From NCBI RefSeq assembly GCF_029889805.1, contig NZ_JARANT010000002.1, forward strand, positions 1 through 63,944: 63,944 bases of DNA, read 5' to 3'. Positions 32,165-40,280 of this stretch are shown one piece after another. The DNA is from Halorubrum sp. Boch-26 (GTDB lineage: Archaea; Halobacteriota; Halobacteria; Halobacteriales; Haloferacaceae). Position 1 is the stretch's first letter. Each line of letters starts with the position of its first letter. Under the pieces are notes generated by a model. It was not told where the DNA came from, did not search any database, and was given only the letters and a program-made list of their open reading frames with translations. Both the position numbers and the translations under genes were made by a program.

Positions 32165-33010
32165 TCACCTACTTTGGACCCGCGGCGCCAGCATCACGGT
32201 CACGTGGCCGAATCCTTCCGCGAAGTCGTAGTGCATCTTCACGGGCATCTCCTCAGAGAACTCGACACGAAGGTCCGTGTCCCTGTTCAGCGGCTTCAGG
32301 AGTCCCTTGTACTTGCCCCCCTGTGTAGATCCACCGACCAAATAGGGGAGCGAGTACAGCGAGGTCGCGTCCGACTCGAAGTTCGCTTTGGGGAGATCGT
32401 CTGAGTCGAGCACCGTCTCGATCTTGTCCGTGTCGCCGAGGCCGCTCACGACGAGCGCTTGGTCGTCGACGACCGCCTCAAACTCGACGTGGTCGCTGAC
32501 GAGTTCTGCGTTCTCGACTGCGTCACGGAACACCCCCGCGTCAGCGGTGAACTCCACGCTGGGATCGAGATCTGGAACGTCGGGCTCGCCACGGATCGCA
32601 TCCGGGTCGATCCCCGACATCTCCACCTCGACGTTCGTATGCTCGATGTCGATCGACCGTGTCTCAGGCCGGTACGACAGCTCCACCGGATCGCCCCCGC
32701 TCGCCCCATCGATGTAGTCGTCGAGCTTCTGCAGATTCAGCCCGATCGGAAACATCCCGTCGCCGACCGACTCGAACGCGCCCGGTTCGACTTCCAGCTC
32801 GACCATGCCGACGTTCGCCGGATCCACCGCCGCGACCGCGAGCCCGTCGTAGCCGATTCGAAAGATCGCCTCGTCGACGACCGTCAGCAGCTGGTCGACC
32901 ACCTGCTGCAGCACTTCGGCGCGGACGATCACCGTCATTCCCTCGACCGCCTTCGTTGTCGATTCCTTTCCGCTCTGACCGTCTGCAGCTTCCGCGTCAG
33001 CGGCCGCCAT
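32165..33010 (-). CDS. PCNA-like DNA sliding clamp
   Basis: A 281-residue clamp paralogue. After a 25-residue acidic leader the two-domain fold is clear: VIVRAEVLQQVVDQLLTVVDEA, GLAVAAVDPANVGMVELEV, an interdomain linker, SLYSLPYLVGG and a final beta segment (PVKMHYDFAEGFGHVTVMLAPR). Cellular haloarchaeal PCNA is about 247 residues, so the leader is an addition. Clamps tether DNA polymerase and repair enzymes to DNA. A copy on an integrative element points to self-directed replication. ATG 33010 was chosen over TTG 33013. Confidence 0.88.
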   Translation of the reverse strand: MAAADAEAADGQSGKESTTKAVEGMTVIVRAEVLQQVVDQLLTVVDEAIFRIGYDGLAVAAVDPANVGMVELEVEPGAFESVGDGMFPIGLNLQKLDDYIDGASGGDPVELSYRPETRSIDIEHTNVEVEMSGIDPDAIRGEPDVPDLDPSVEFTADAGVFRDAVENAELVSDHVEFEAVVDDQALVVSGLGDTDKIETVLDSDDLPKANFESDATSLYSLPYLVGGSTQGGKYKGLLKPLNRDTDLRVEFSEEMPVKMHYDFAEGFGHVTVMLAPRVQSR

Positions 33011-33300
33011 CAAGCACCACCTCCGAGGTCGTCGTCAGTCGCGTCCTCGGCGTCGGTACTCCCGTCGATTTCGGTGGTGTTGGCACTCATAGTCGTTGTG
33101 TCCGCGAACCGCTTGGTCGTCTGCTCGATGCTCTCCGGGACACCACTCAGGGTCTGTTCCAGCTCCTCGGCCGAGATCCCCGCCGGCGCTTCTACGAGAA
33201 GCGAGACATCGCCCTTCTCGACGCTCGCCAGCGTCCGATCGCCGACGACCTCGATATCGAGCACCGCCGGCTGCTCCGGCGCTGCAGTCTCTGGCAACAT
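33010..33300 (-). CDS. hypothetical acidic protein upstream of PCNA
   Basis: A 96-residue protein (MLPETAAPEQPAVLDIEVVG start) with a beta-rich N-terminus, a helix (ISAEELEQTLSGVPESIEQT) and an acidic tail. Its stop touches the PCNA start. Function unknown. Confidence 0.55.
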   Translation of the reverse strand: MLPETAAPEQPAVLDIEVVGDRTLASVEKGDVSLLVEAPAGISAEELEQTLSGVPESIEQTTKRFADTTTMSANTTEIDGSTDAEDATDDDLGGGA

Positions 33301-33578
33301 CAGTCGCCACCCCCTCGTCCCAGACGGCGACGGTTCTGCTCCGTGTCCTGTGACCGGGCAGAACTCACCGAGATCTCGTCTCCCGGCTCAGTGAGGTCAG
33401 CACCCTCTGCCAGCTCGATTCGCCAAACGCCGGGGCTCGTCATTCTCACTACCACGGATGTCGACTCCGGGTCCCCGTTTTCGTCGAGAATGCCCAGTAG
33501 CTCTAGGTGGTCTTTCGGCAGCGTCACGACGCCACTGCCGCTCTTCCGCTGGATCGTCTGCAAAGAGACCACGGTCAC
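33300..33578 (-). CDS. AbrB/SpoVT-like DNA-binding protein
   Basis: A 92-residue protein with the swapped-hairpin pattern: TIQRKSGSGVVTLPKDHLEL, then VVVRMTSPGVWRIELA. It is probably a regulator of this operon. It overlaps both neighbours. Confidence 0.62.
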   Translation of the reverse strand: MTVVSLQTIQRKSGSGVVTLPKDHLELLGILDENGDPESTSVVVRMTSPGVWRIELAEGADLTEPGDEISVSSARSQDTEQNRRRLGRGGGD

Positions 33579-33778
33579 TCACCCCCGCAGAGCGCTTTGC
33601 CAGACGTGCAGCCGTTGTAGCGACACTTCGAACAGAACCGGAGCCCGCCGTTGGTCCCGTCGCACCCCGGACACTCGCAGTCGCGTGAGGGGTGTTGACA
33701 GCTGGAGTCTTGCCGACCTTCGTCGGCAGCGTCCACGTCGACGCCCGTGGCTGTACGAGCCGATTGTGCCCGACTCAT
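33575..33778 (-). CDS. cysteine-rich zinc-binding protein
   Basis: A 67-residue protein with seven cysteines in the second half (CQHPSRDCECPGCDG, then CSKCRYNGC), enough for two zinc sites. The family is unknown. Confidence 0.58.
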   Translation of the reverse strand: MSRAQSARTATGVDVDAADEGRQDSSCQHPSRDCECPGCDGTNGGLRFCSKCRYNGCTSGKALCGGE

Positions 33779-33999
33779 GCTTCCCTCCAGTACTCGACCT
33801 CGTGGCTCGCGTTCTGCTCGTCATGAGCCCACGGCGAGTCGTCCCCAACTTCGAGCAGGAGCGTCTCGGTCTCCTTGCAGGTACAGCAGTAGGCGTAGAT
33901 GACGCGGCGCTCGTCGAGATCGGTCTCGTAAGGCTCGTCGCCCGACGACCCGCGCTTGTCGACATTCTCGGCGGCGCTGACGGCGCGCTCACTACTCAT
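33775..33999 (-). CDS. small protein with a CxxC motif
   Basis: A 74-residue acidic protein with YCCTCKETETLLLEVG in the middle and histidines downstream (WAHDEQNASHEV), a possible zinc site. It is part of the overlapping operon. Confidence 0.52.
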   Translation of the reverse strand: MSSERAVSAAENVDKRGSSGDEPYETDLDERRVIYAYCCTCKETETLLLEVGDDSPWAHDEQNASHEVEYWREA

Positions 34000-34504
34000 T
34001 ACGAGTCACCTCCGTGTCGGCCGCGGCGAGCTCGTCGAGCCGCTCGCGCGCCTCGCCCCCGTCCGTCGCCGCCTTCTGCGCCGGCACGTCCGGGTCGGGG
34101 TCGGGGCTCGCCGTCGCGTCGTCGAGCGATCCGACGATGACCCACACGTCGTGAACCCCTTGGTGGAGCCGAATCACGTCTGCCGCCTTCAGCGGCTTCA
34201 CCACGATCCGCCGGATCGCGTCCGTCTTGATGTTCAGGTGATTCGCGAGCACCGACTCCGCCGTCTCCAGTTCGATCCGCCCGCCGATCCCGGTCCACTC
34301 GACGAGCTTCCGGTGCCCCTCACGAGCCTTAAGCGGAATCTCGCCGTCGTCGGTCTCGCTCGCGTCGTCGCCATCGACGTAGGCTTCTGAAACCGCGAAC
34401 CGGATCGCATCCGCGAGCGACCCGTGCTCCTCTTCGGCTTCCGCGAGCGCGTCGAGTCGCGCCTCGTCACGGATCGTCGCCTTCGCGACTCGCGACTCGC
34501 TCAT
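33992..34504 (-). CDS. hypothetical protein, possible DNA-binding
   Basis: A 170-residue protein. The N-terminal 45 residues (RVAKATIRDEARLDALAEAE, then SLADAIRFAVSEAY) resemble a ribbon-helix-helix or short helical DNA-binding unit. The rest is mixed and ends in an acidic tail. No firm family. Confidence 0.5.
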   Translation of the reverse strand: MSESRVAKATIRDEARLDALAEAEEEHGSLADAIRFAVSEAYVDGDDASETDDGEIPLKAREGHRKLVEWTGIGGRIELETAESVLANHLNIKTDAIRRIVVKPLKAADVIRLHQGVHDVWVIVGSLDDATASPDPDPDVPAQKAATDGGEARERLDELAAADTEVTRNE

Positions 34505-34776
34505 GCCGCCACCCCGCTACGCCTGCGAGCACGGCCATGGCCGCATAATGCGCGGCGGCGCGCGCGCCGCTTAAAGTTCGCGAGCACCCGCTCGGGTGCG
34601 TCACGTGGGCACCGATTCTTCCACACCCCCGTACCTTCGTACGACTTCACAGATTCGGCGTGAGAGGCGAAACGGGCGCCGATAACCGCCGAATCGGTGT
34701 CGTACGACGGGGTCGCGGTTTCGTACGACTCGTACCCTCCAGTTGTTCCACGTGAAACAGTCGAAACGGAGGTCAT
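34501..34776 (-). CDS. small basic protein
   Basis: A 91-residue protein: a Ser/Tyr-rich N-terminus (GGYESYETATPSYDTDSA) and a very basic C-terminus (NFKRRARRRALCGHGRARRR), unusual in this acidic proteome. ATG 34776 overlaps the upstream stop (ATGA). It may bind nucleic acid. Confidence 0.45.
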   Translation of the reverse strand: MTSVSTVSRGTTGGYESYETATPSYDTDSAVIGARFASHAESVKSYEGTGVWKNRCPRDAPERVLANFKRRARRRALCGHGRARRRSGVAA

Positions 34777-35237
34777 CGCTCGGTACCTCCGTCGGCCGCG
34801 ACCGGCTGGTCGGGCTCGGTGTCGACGCGATCTCGCTCGGCGTCGTCGATCGAGAGCCACCACGGCGGCGACAGGTGCGTTCGACCGGCGTCGAGATCGG
34901 TCACAGCGAGGTCCTCGCGGCTCCATTTCCACCAGAGAAGCGCGACGTGAGCGCACCAGCCGCGGAAGCGGTAGCCGTCACACTCGCACTCAGCGACGAG
35001 CTCGCCCTCGTAGAGCGCGAACAGAACGCGGTGCTTCGCGAGGCCGTCGTCGTCGACGTAGCCGAGCAGCACGTCGAACTCGGCCGGGTTCGCAGCGCCG
35101 ACCTGCGACGGAGCCGCCTGAGCCCGTCGCCAGCTCGTCGACATGGCCCATCCGGTCGGGAACTGGAGTCGATCTGGCTCGCCGAGACGGTTCGCGATCT
35201 GCTCACGGTGCTCCTCAACGGCGGTCTCCGCGCTCAT
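34773..35237 (-). CDS. SWIM-type zinc-finger protein
   Basis: A 154-residue protein. CECDGYRFRGWCAHVALLWW fits the SWIM pattern CxCx(n)CxH. SWIM domains bind DNA or proteins and are found in haloarchaeal mobile elements. ATG 35237 overlaps the upstream stop by 4 bp. Confidence 0.68.
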   Translation of the reverse strand: MSAETAVEEHREQIANRLGEPDRLQFPTGWAMSTSWRRAQAAPSQVGAANPAEFDVLLGYVDDDGLAKHRVLFALYEGELVAECECDGYRFRGWCAHVALLWWKWSREDLAVTDLDAGRTHLSPPWWLSIDDAERDRVDTEPDQPVAADGGTER

Positions 35238-35575
35238 GGCGGCGAACACCTCTTGACGAAGTTGCCGACGCCACCCGCATGCCTGTCCTCGATATGCTTC
35301 CGAATCGCGTCGTGGACCGCCTTCTCACCGCAACGGATCTTGGAGATCCACCTGTCTTCGTCGAACCGCGTGTTCACCGAGTAGTACCGCGTCTCGCCGT
35401 CGACGATCTTGCGGATGTATCCGCTCCATCCCGCGTCGTCTTGCCAGAGCCGAAGCTCATCGTTCTCGTCGAACAGCTCGTCGATTTCGACTTCCCGGCG
35501 CTCCTCGACGACCGCGATTGCGACGTTTTCGTCGGTGTCGAGGTCAACGTCGATCCGCCGATCGACGCTGCTCAT
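35234..35575 (-). CDS. hypothetical protein, first gene of right-hand operon
   Basis: A 113-residue acidic protein (MSSVDRRIDVDLDTDENVAI start) and the promoter-proximal gene of the 35575-29407 operon. The TATA-like TTAATAAAAGG (plus-strand 35633-35643) is about 60 bp upstream, suggesting a short leader. Confidence 0.58.
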   Translation of the reverse strand: MSSVDRRIDVDLDTDENVAIAVVEERREVEIDELFDENDELRLWQDDAGWSGYIRKIVDGETRYYSVNTRFDEDRWISKIRCGEKAVHDAIRKHIEDRHAGGVGNFVKRCSPP

Positions 35576-35646
35576 AGCCCCACCTCCAGCGGGATCGCTG
35601 ATCGACCGAAAAATGTATCAGTGAGGCCTCTACCTTTTATTAACGG

Positions 35647-35664
35647 AGCGGGCCGGGCGCGATT
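35647..35664 (+). repeat. attachment site (attR) within tRNA-Lys 3' end
   Basis: AGCGGGCCGGGCGCGATT, identical to 12039-12056. It reconstitutes the 3' half of the acceptor stem of the tRNA. Confidence 0.85.
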
Positions 35665-35722
35665 TGAACACGCGACCGACGGATTAAGAGTCCGTCGCTC
35701 TCCCTAACTGAGCTACCGGCCC
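35649..35722 (-). tRNA. tRNA-Lys (CTT)
   Basis: 74 nt on the minus strand. The acceptor stem pairs GGGCCGG with CCGGCCC. The D-loop follows TAGCTCAGTTAGGGAGAGC, the anticodon arm is CGGACTCTTAATCCG with anticodon CTT, and the T-arm is GTCGCGTGTTCAAATCGCGC. The discriminator base is G and no CCA is encoded. It is intact despite serving as the integration target. Confidence 0.93.
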
Positions 35723-35823
35723 TCATCGAATTCTACCGCTGTCGAACTAAAAGACCTTTTCATTCGACGGCGCTGAATCTCCGTCCGGCGTCGATCGTGG
35801 CGGTCGCAGTCGCATGGGAAACC

Positions 35824-35832
35824 GTTTTTAAC
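35824..35832 (+). promoter_or_regulatory. TATA box of TAXI-TRAP operon
   Basis: GTTTTTAAC is centred 28 bp upstream of ATG 35856, giving a leaderless transcript. Confidence 0.6.
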
Positions 35833-35855
35833 TCCTGTTGTGTACTACGTACCGT

Positions 35856-36875
35856 ATGTCAGACAACACAAACAACGAGCGGATCGACCGGCGGACACTC
35901 CTTCGCGGCGCGGCCGCGGCGGGCGTCGTCGGCATCGCCGGCTGTTCCGGCAACGGCGGCGACGGAAGCGACGGGAGTGACGGAAGTGACGGCAGCGACG
36001 GCAGCGACGGCGGCACTGACATCATCCGCTGGCACGCCGGCGGTACCGGCGGGACGTACTTCCCGCTGTCCGGCGAGTTCGAGGGAGTCATCGAGAACCA
36101 GACCGACTACCCGGTCGAGGTCTCTTCGACGGGCGCGTCAGTCGAGAACGTCGGCAGCCTCGGCAACGGCGACGCCGACTTCGCGCTGATCCAGAACGAC
36201 ATCGCCTACTTCGCCCGCAACGGCGAGGGGCTCGACGCCTTCGACGGCTCGCCGGTAGAGAGCCTCCGCGGCGTCGCGACGCTGTATCCGGAGACCATCC
36301 ACGTCCTGATCAACCCCGACGCCGACGTCAGTTCGCTCTCCGACCTGGAAGGGATGCGCGTCAACACCGGCGACCTCGGCAGCGGGACGCAGGTGAACGC
36401 GCTACAGATCCTCGAGTCGGCGGGCGGGCTCACTACCGACGACTTCGACGAGCAGAACACCGACTTCACGCAGGCGGCGAACCAGCTCCGCGACGGCGAC
36501 GTGGACGCCGCGTTCGTCGTCGGCGGCTGGCCCGTCGGCGCGGTCGAAGAGCTCGCGACGACGACCGACGTGCAGATCCTCAACATGTCCGACGAGGAGC
36601 GGCAGGCCGCCCGCGACGACGCCTCCTGGTTCGCGGACGACACCATCCCCGCAGGCACCTACGAGGGCATCGACGAGGACGTCAACACGGTCTCCGTCCA
36701 AGCGATGATCGCGACGCGCTCGGACTTCTCGGCTGACACCGTCGAGGCGGTCACGGAGGCCATCTTCGAGAACCTCGACCAGCTGTCGATCAAGACGGAC
36801 TTCATCAGCGTCGACTCGGCGCAGGACGGCATGTCCGTCGAACTGCACGAGGGGGCGGCCCGTTACTTCGAGTAA
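35856..36875 (+). CDS. TAXI family TRAP transporter solute-binding protein
   Basis: A 339-residue Tat lipoprotein: an RR motif in DRRTLLRG, a hydrophobic core, a lipobox ending IAGC and then a long glycine-serine-aspartate linker (five GSD-type repeats). The mature domain has TAXI hallmarks: WHAGGTGGTYFPLSGEF, then STGASVENVGSLGNGDADFALIQND and the later AAFVVGGWPVGAVEEL. TAXI receptors feed fused DctQM permeases and often take up glutamate or other organic acids; the ligand is unknown here. It heads the operon 35856-40179. Confidence 0.9.
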   Translation: MSDNTNNERIDRRTLLRGAAAAGVVGIAGCSGNGGDGSDGSDGSDGSDGSDGGTDIIRWHAGGTGGTYFPLSGEFEGVIENQTDYPVEVSSTGASVENVGSLGNGDADFALIQNDIAYFARNGEGLDAFDGSPVESLRGVATLYPETIHVLINPDADVSSLSDLEGMRVNTGDLGSGTQVNALQILESAGGLTTDDFDEQNTDFTQAANQLRDGDVDAAFVVGGWPVGAVEELATTTDVQILNMSDEERQAARDDASWFADDTIPAGTYEGIDEDVNTVSVQAMIATRSDFSADTVEAVTEAIFENLDQLSIKTDFISVDSAQDGMSVELHEGAARYFE

Positions 36876-36876
36876 C

Positions 36877-37383
36877 GTGGTCATGGGAGTGCGAACGTCG
36901 TCGATCGGCGGGAAGACGCTTCTCGCCGCGGTCGTGGCGGCGCTCGCAACCCTCGCGGTCGTCGGCGGCATCGCGCTCGGCGGCGGCGCGGACGCCGTAA
37001 CCGGCGGACAGACGCTCGTCGTGACCGACGAGGACGGATCGGAACTGCTTGCTGCTCCCGTCGACGACGAGACGGAGATCGTGATCGAGTACACCCACAG
37101 CGTCGAGAAGACTCTCGTTCGGGACGTGTACGTCCCGTCCGACGACGGACTCGTCATGACGCGGATGGCGTTCAGCTCGTTCGGCGCGGGGCTCCCGTCG
37201 CAGGCGGACGTGACGGAGCGCGACGGCCGATACATATACGAACCCCCCTCGGCGACGTACGAGACGCTCCACCTCAAGACGGGTGCGGTCGCCGACCACG
37301 ACCTGATCGTCGGCGACGAGCGGTACGACATCGCGGCAATGAGCGACAGCGGGGCGGTCGAACTGACTATCGAGCGGCGCTGA
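36877..37383 (+). CDS. DUF1850-like TRAP-associated protein
   Basis: A 168-residue protein with a single N-terminal membrane anchor (about 12-35). The outside domain contains the pattern EYTHSVEKTLVRDVYVPSDD and MAFSSFGAGLP, as in DUF1850 proteins, which nearly always lie beside TAXI-TRAP genes. The start is GTG 36877 or ATG 36883. It follows the binding protein by 1 bp, so it is in the same operon. Confidence 0.75.
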   Translation: MVMGVRTSSIGGKTLLAAVVAALATLAVVGGIALGGGADAVTGGQTLVVTDEDGSELLAAPVDDETEIVIEYTHSVEKTLVRDVYVPSDDGLVMTRMAFSSFGAGLPSQADVTERDGRYIYEPPSATYETLHLKTGAVADHDLIVGDERYDIAAMSDSGAVELTIERR

Positions 37384-37479
37384 CGCCGGGTCACGGGGCG
37401 GTACGCTGGCGGCGCAACAGAGGCGGCGGCCGATCCGAACGCGCGGCAGAGGCGACACACACAGGAGGACACTACAACT

Positions 37480-40179
37480 GTGACGACAAACACATCGGAC
37501 ACGATCGAACCGGACCCAGAGGGGAGCGAGGCGGCGAAAGACGTCTTCGAGGAGATCGACAACCGGCGATCGCTGACGGGGGTCCCGTTGGTCGCCGTGG
37601 CGATCGTCGGGATCCTCTTCTCGGCGTTCCAGCTGTGGCTGGGCGCCCGCGGATTCGTCTTCGAGTTCACGATCCCCGGCTTCGGGGTCGTCGAACTCGC
37701 GTCGCTCGCGTCGCTGCAGATCCGGGCGATCCACGTGAACTTCGCGCTCGTGATGGCGTTCCTCCTGTTCCCCGGAGCGACGGAGACCGGGGCGATAACA
37801 CGACGGATCGGCTCGCTGCCGGCGGTGGCTCGAGACCGCGTCGGCGACTCGCCGGTGACCCGGATCGCGGAGCGGATCCGCGGGGCGGTCTGGTGGGCGT
37901 TCGTCGACGAGGACTCGACGCGGATCACGCCGTCCGACCTCGTGCTGATCGCTCTCTCGACGTTCCCGACGATCTACTACATCACGCAGTACGACGAGAT
38001 CACGGACATCATCCGCGTACGGGGCCTCGGCGGCGCCGGAGCCCTCGGCGAGGTCGTCCCGTGGCTCTCGTTCGCGGAGGTCGGGTTCCTCGCCGACTAC
38101 AGCCTCGCGTACCTGATGGGCGTGCTCGCGATCCTGTTAGTGTTGGAGGCGACGCGCCGGGCGCTCGGCCTGCTGCTCACGCTGCTCGTGAGCCTCTTTC
38201 TCCTGTACGCGAAGTACGGCTACCTCCTGCCTCGCGACCTGCCGGTGGCCCAGACGTTCGCCACCTCGCAGCTCCGCTGGAACCAGATCGTCCAGAACCT
38301 CTGGTACACGGTGGAGGGCATCTTGGGCGTCCCGGTCGGCGTCTCGGTCCGATTCATCTACATCTTCATCCTGTTCGGCGCGTTCCTAGAGATGTCCGGG
38401 GCCGGCAAGTGGTTCATCGACCTGGCGTACTCGATGACGGGCACGCGCAAGGGCGGCCCGGCGAAGGCGAGCGTCGTCGCCTCCGGGTTCATGGGAATGC
38501 TCTCCGGCTCCTCGGTCGCGAACACCGTGACGACGGGCGCGCTGACGATCCCCCTGATGAAGCGCTCCGGCTACTCGCCGGAGTTCTCCGGCGCCGTCGA
38601 GTCTTCGGTCTCCTCCGGCGGACAGATCCTACCGCCGGTGATGGGCGCGGCCGCGTTCCTCATCGTCGAGTACACCGGGACCCCGTTCCGAGACGTGGTC
38701 ATCGCCGCGACGCTGCCCGCCATCGCCTTCTTCTTCGGGATGTGGGTGATGGTCCACTTCGAGGCCGCTAAGCGCGGAATCGGCGGACTGAAACGGTCCG
38801 AACTGCTCGACATCGGGCCGCACATGCGTCGCGGGTGGTTCTACCTCGTCCCGCTCGGACTCCTCTTGTACTACCTCGTGATCGCCCGGCTCTCCGTCGG
38901 GCGCGCCGGCTGGCTCACGATCGTCGCGACCGTGGCGCTCATCGCGATGGTCGCCGCCTACAACGAGCGGACCGGAAGCTACCTCGTCGGCGGCATCCTC
39001 GCCGGCTACGCGCTGTTCGCCGTCTCGCTGTTCTCGACCGGGGGGACCCCGATAGAACTGCTGTACGGCGCCGAGACCGCCGGCGGCGCCGACGTGGGCA
39101 TCGGCGCCGCGCTGCGGTCGGCGGCCGCGTCGCTGCCGACCGTGGTGGCGACGATCAGCCTGGTGTTCCTCCTGGCGGACCCGCGCGGGGACGCGCCGCT
39201 GCTCAATCTCGACGACGACGTGGTCGAGGCGGGGGCGTGGTTCGATGAGCGGGTCGGTCGGGAAATCGCGGGCTCGCGGGCCGGCCAGTTCGGGTCGTTC
39301 GTCCTGAAGGCGATGGACTCCGGCGCGAAGACGGCGACCATCGTGGTCGTCGCCGTCGCCGCCGCGGGGGTCATTCCCGGCGTGATCGGCATCACCGGCC
39401 TCGGGGGGAGCCTCCGCGCGCTCATCATCAGCGTGAGCGGCGGGTCGCTCGTCCTCCTGTTGATCCTCGCCGGGCTCGCGGCCGTGATCGTCGGGATGGG
39501 GATGCCGACGACGGTGATGTACATCATTATCGTCGTGCTGCTCGGTCCCGTCCTGCCCGAGTTCGGGATCGCGATCTTAGCGGTCCACCTGTTCGTCCTC
39601 TACCTCGGACTGATGGCCGACGTGACGCCCCCGGTGATGGTCGCCGCGTACGCCGCGGCCGGGATCGCGAAATCCGACCCCTTCGAGACCGGCAAGCAGG
39701 CGTTCCTGCTCTCGTTGAACAAGATCCTCGTTCCCTTCGCGTTCGTGTTCTCGCCCGGGATCCTCCTGCTCCGCACGACCGACGGGCAGGGAGCAGTCCT
39801 GACCGGCGCCGACTTCGCAGACCTCGGCTTCTTCCTGCCCGAGGTCGCGGCGCCGATCGTCGCGGTGTTCGCCGGCGTGTACGCGCTCGGCGTCGCGATC
39901 ATCGGCTACTACCACACCGACGTGCGCTCCGGGTCGCGCGTCTCGCTCGTCGCCGCCGCGGTGCTGCTGTCGGTCCCCGGCATGGTGTTGCTCCCGGCCA
40001 GCGCCGCGCTCGGGCTCGCGGGCCTCGACGTCGCGCTCTACTCGGTCACGAACGAGCTCGTCGCCCGCGGCGTCGGCGGGGCGATACTCGCCGTCGGCCT
40101 CGTCCGGAACCGGCGGCGCGCGAGCGGCGGAGCGACCGGGCCGGCCGGCGAGGAGTCGCGCGACGCCGTGACGCAGTAG
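37480..40179 (+). CDS. TRAP transporter fused DctQM permease (TAXI type)
   Basis: An 899-residue membrane protein starting at GTG. The N-terminal part (about 30-300) is DctQ-like. The remainder is the DctM-like channel with SGSSVANTVTTGALTIPLMK, SGGQILPPVMGAAAFLIVEY and a late GMGMPTTVMYIIIVVLLGP repeat of the same fold. It has about 20 hydrophobic segments. It works with the TAXI binding protein at 35856 as a sodium-driven importer. The arrangement is unlike the split dctQ/dctM at 5590-7472. Confidence 0.92.
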   Translation: MTTNTSDTIEPDPEGSEAAKDVFEEIDNRRSLTGVPLVAVAIVGILFSAFQLWLGARGFVFEFTIPGFGVVELASLASLQIRAIHVNFALVMAFLLFPGATETGAITRRIGSLPAVARDRVGDSPVTRIAERIRGAVWWAFVDEDSTRITPSDLVLIALSTFPTIYYITQYDEITDIIRVRGLGGAGALGEVVPWLSFAEVGFLADYSLAYLMGVLAILLVLEATRRALGLLLTLLVSLFLLYAKYGYLLPRDLPVAQTFATSQLRWNQIVQNLWYTVEGILGVPVGVSVRFIYIFILFGAFLEMSGAGKWFIDLAYSMTGTRKGGPAKASVVASGFMGMLSGSSVANTVTTGALTIPLMKRSGYSPEFSGAVESSVSSGGQILPPVMGAAAFLIVEYTGTPFRDVVIAATLPAIAFFFGMWVMVHFEAAKRGIGGLKRSELLDIGPHMRRGWFYLVPLGLLLYYLVIARLSVGRAGWLTIVATVALIAMVAAYNERTGSYLVGGILAGYALFAVSLFSTGGTPIELLYGAETAGGADVGIGAALRSAAASLPTVVATISLVFLLADPRGDAPLLNLDDDVVEAGAWFDERVGREIAGSRAGQFGSFVLKAMDSGAKTATIVVVAVAAAGVIPGVIGITGLGGSLRALIISVSGGSLVLLLILAGLAAVIVGMGMPTTVMYIIIVVLLGPVLPEFGIAILAVHLFVLYLGLMADVTPPVMVAAYAAAGIAKSDPFETGKQAFLLSLNKILVPFAFVFSPGILLLRTTDGQGAVLTGADFADLGFFLPEVAAPIVAVFAGVYALGVAIIGYYHTDVRSGSRVSLVAAAVLLSVPGMVLLPASAALGLAGLDVALYSVTNELVARGVGGAILAVGLVRNRRRASGGATGPAGEESRDAVTQ

Positions 40180-40280
40180 CGTCGCGGTCGCCGCCGGATC
40201 GATCGACTCAGTCGACAGTTTCTGGCCGTCCCGGACGGAGAGCGCACTCGTTAAGTGTCGTCCCGGGGAAATCACGTGCA

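Larger units (their letters stand above)
12039..35664. mobile_element. integrative element inserted at tRNA-Lys(CTT)
   Basis: A 23.6 kb segment bounded by an exact 18 bp direct repeat. One copy completes the intact tRNA-Lys gene on the right; the other stands alone at the left beside a tyrosine recombinase. The interior differs from the backbone: mixed GC (PLD and small defence genes much lower), phage/plasmid-type genes (PhiH1-like repressor, PCNA, TOPRIM, HNH) and defence genes. No capsid, portal or terminase gene is recognisable, so it is either a plasmid-like element, a virus with unrecognised structural proteins, or a satellite. Confidence 0.82.

Noticed and set aside
12039-35664. Complete tailed provirus
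   Set aside because: No terminase, portal, capsid or tail gene could be recognised in the element.
35964-36015. Short GGAAGTGACGGC-type repeats suggesting a CRISPR or microsatellite
   Set aside because: They encode the Gly-Ser-Asp linker of a lipoprotein; there are no spacers.
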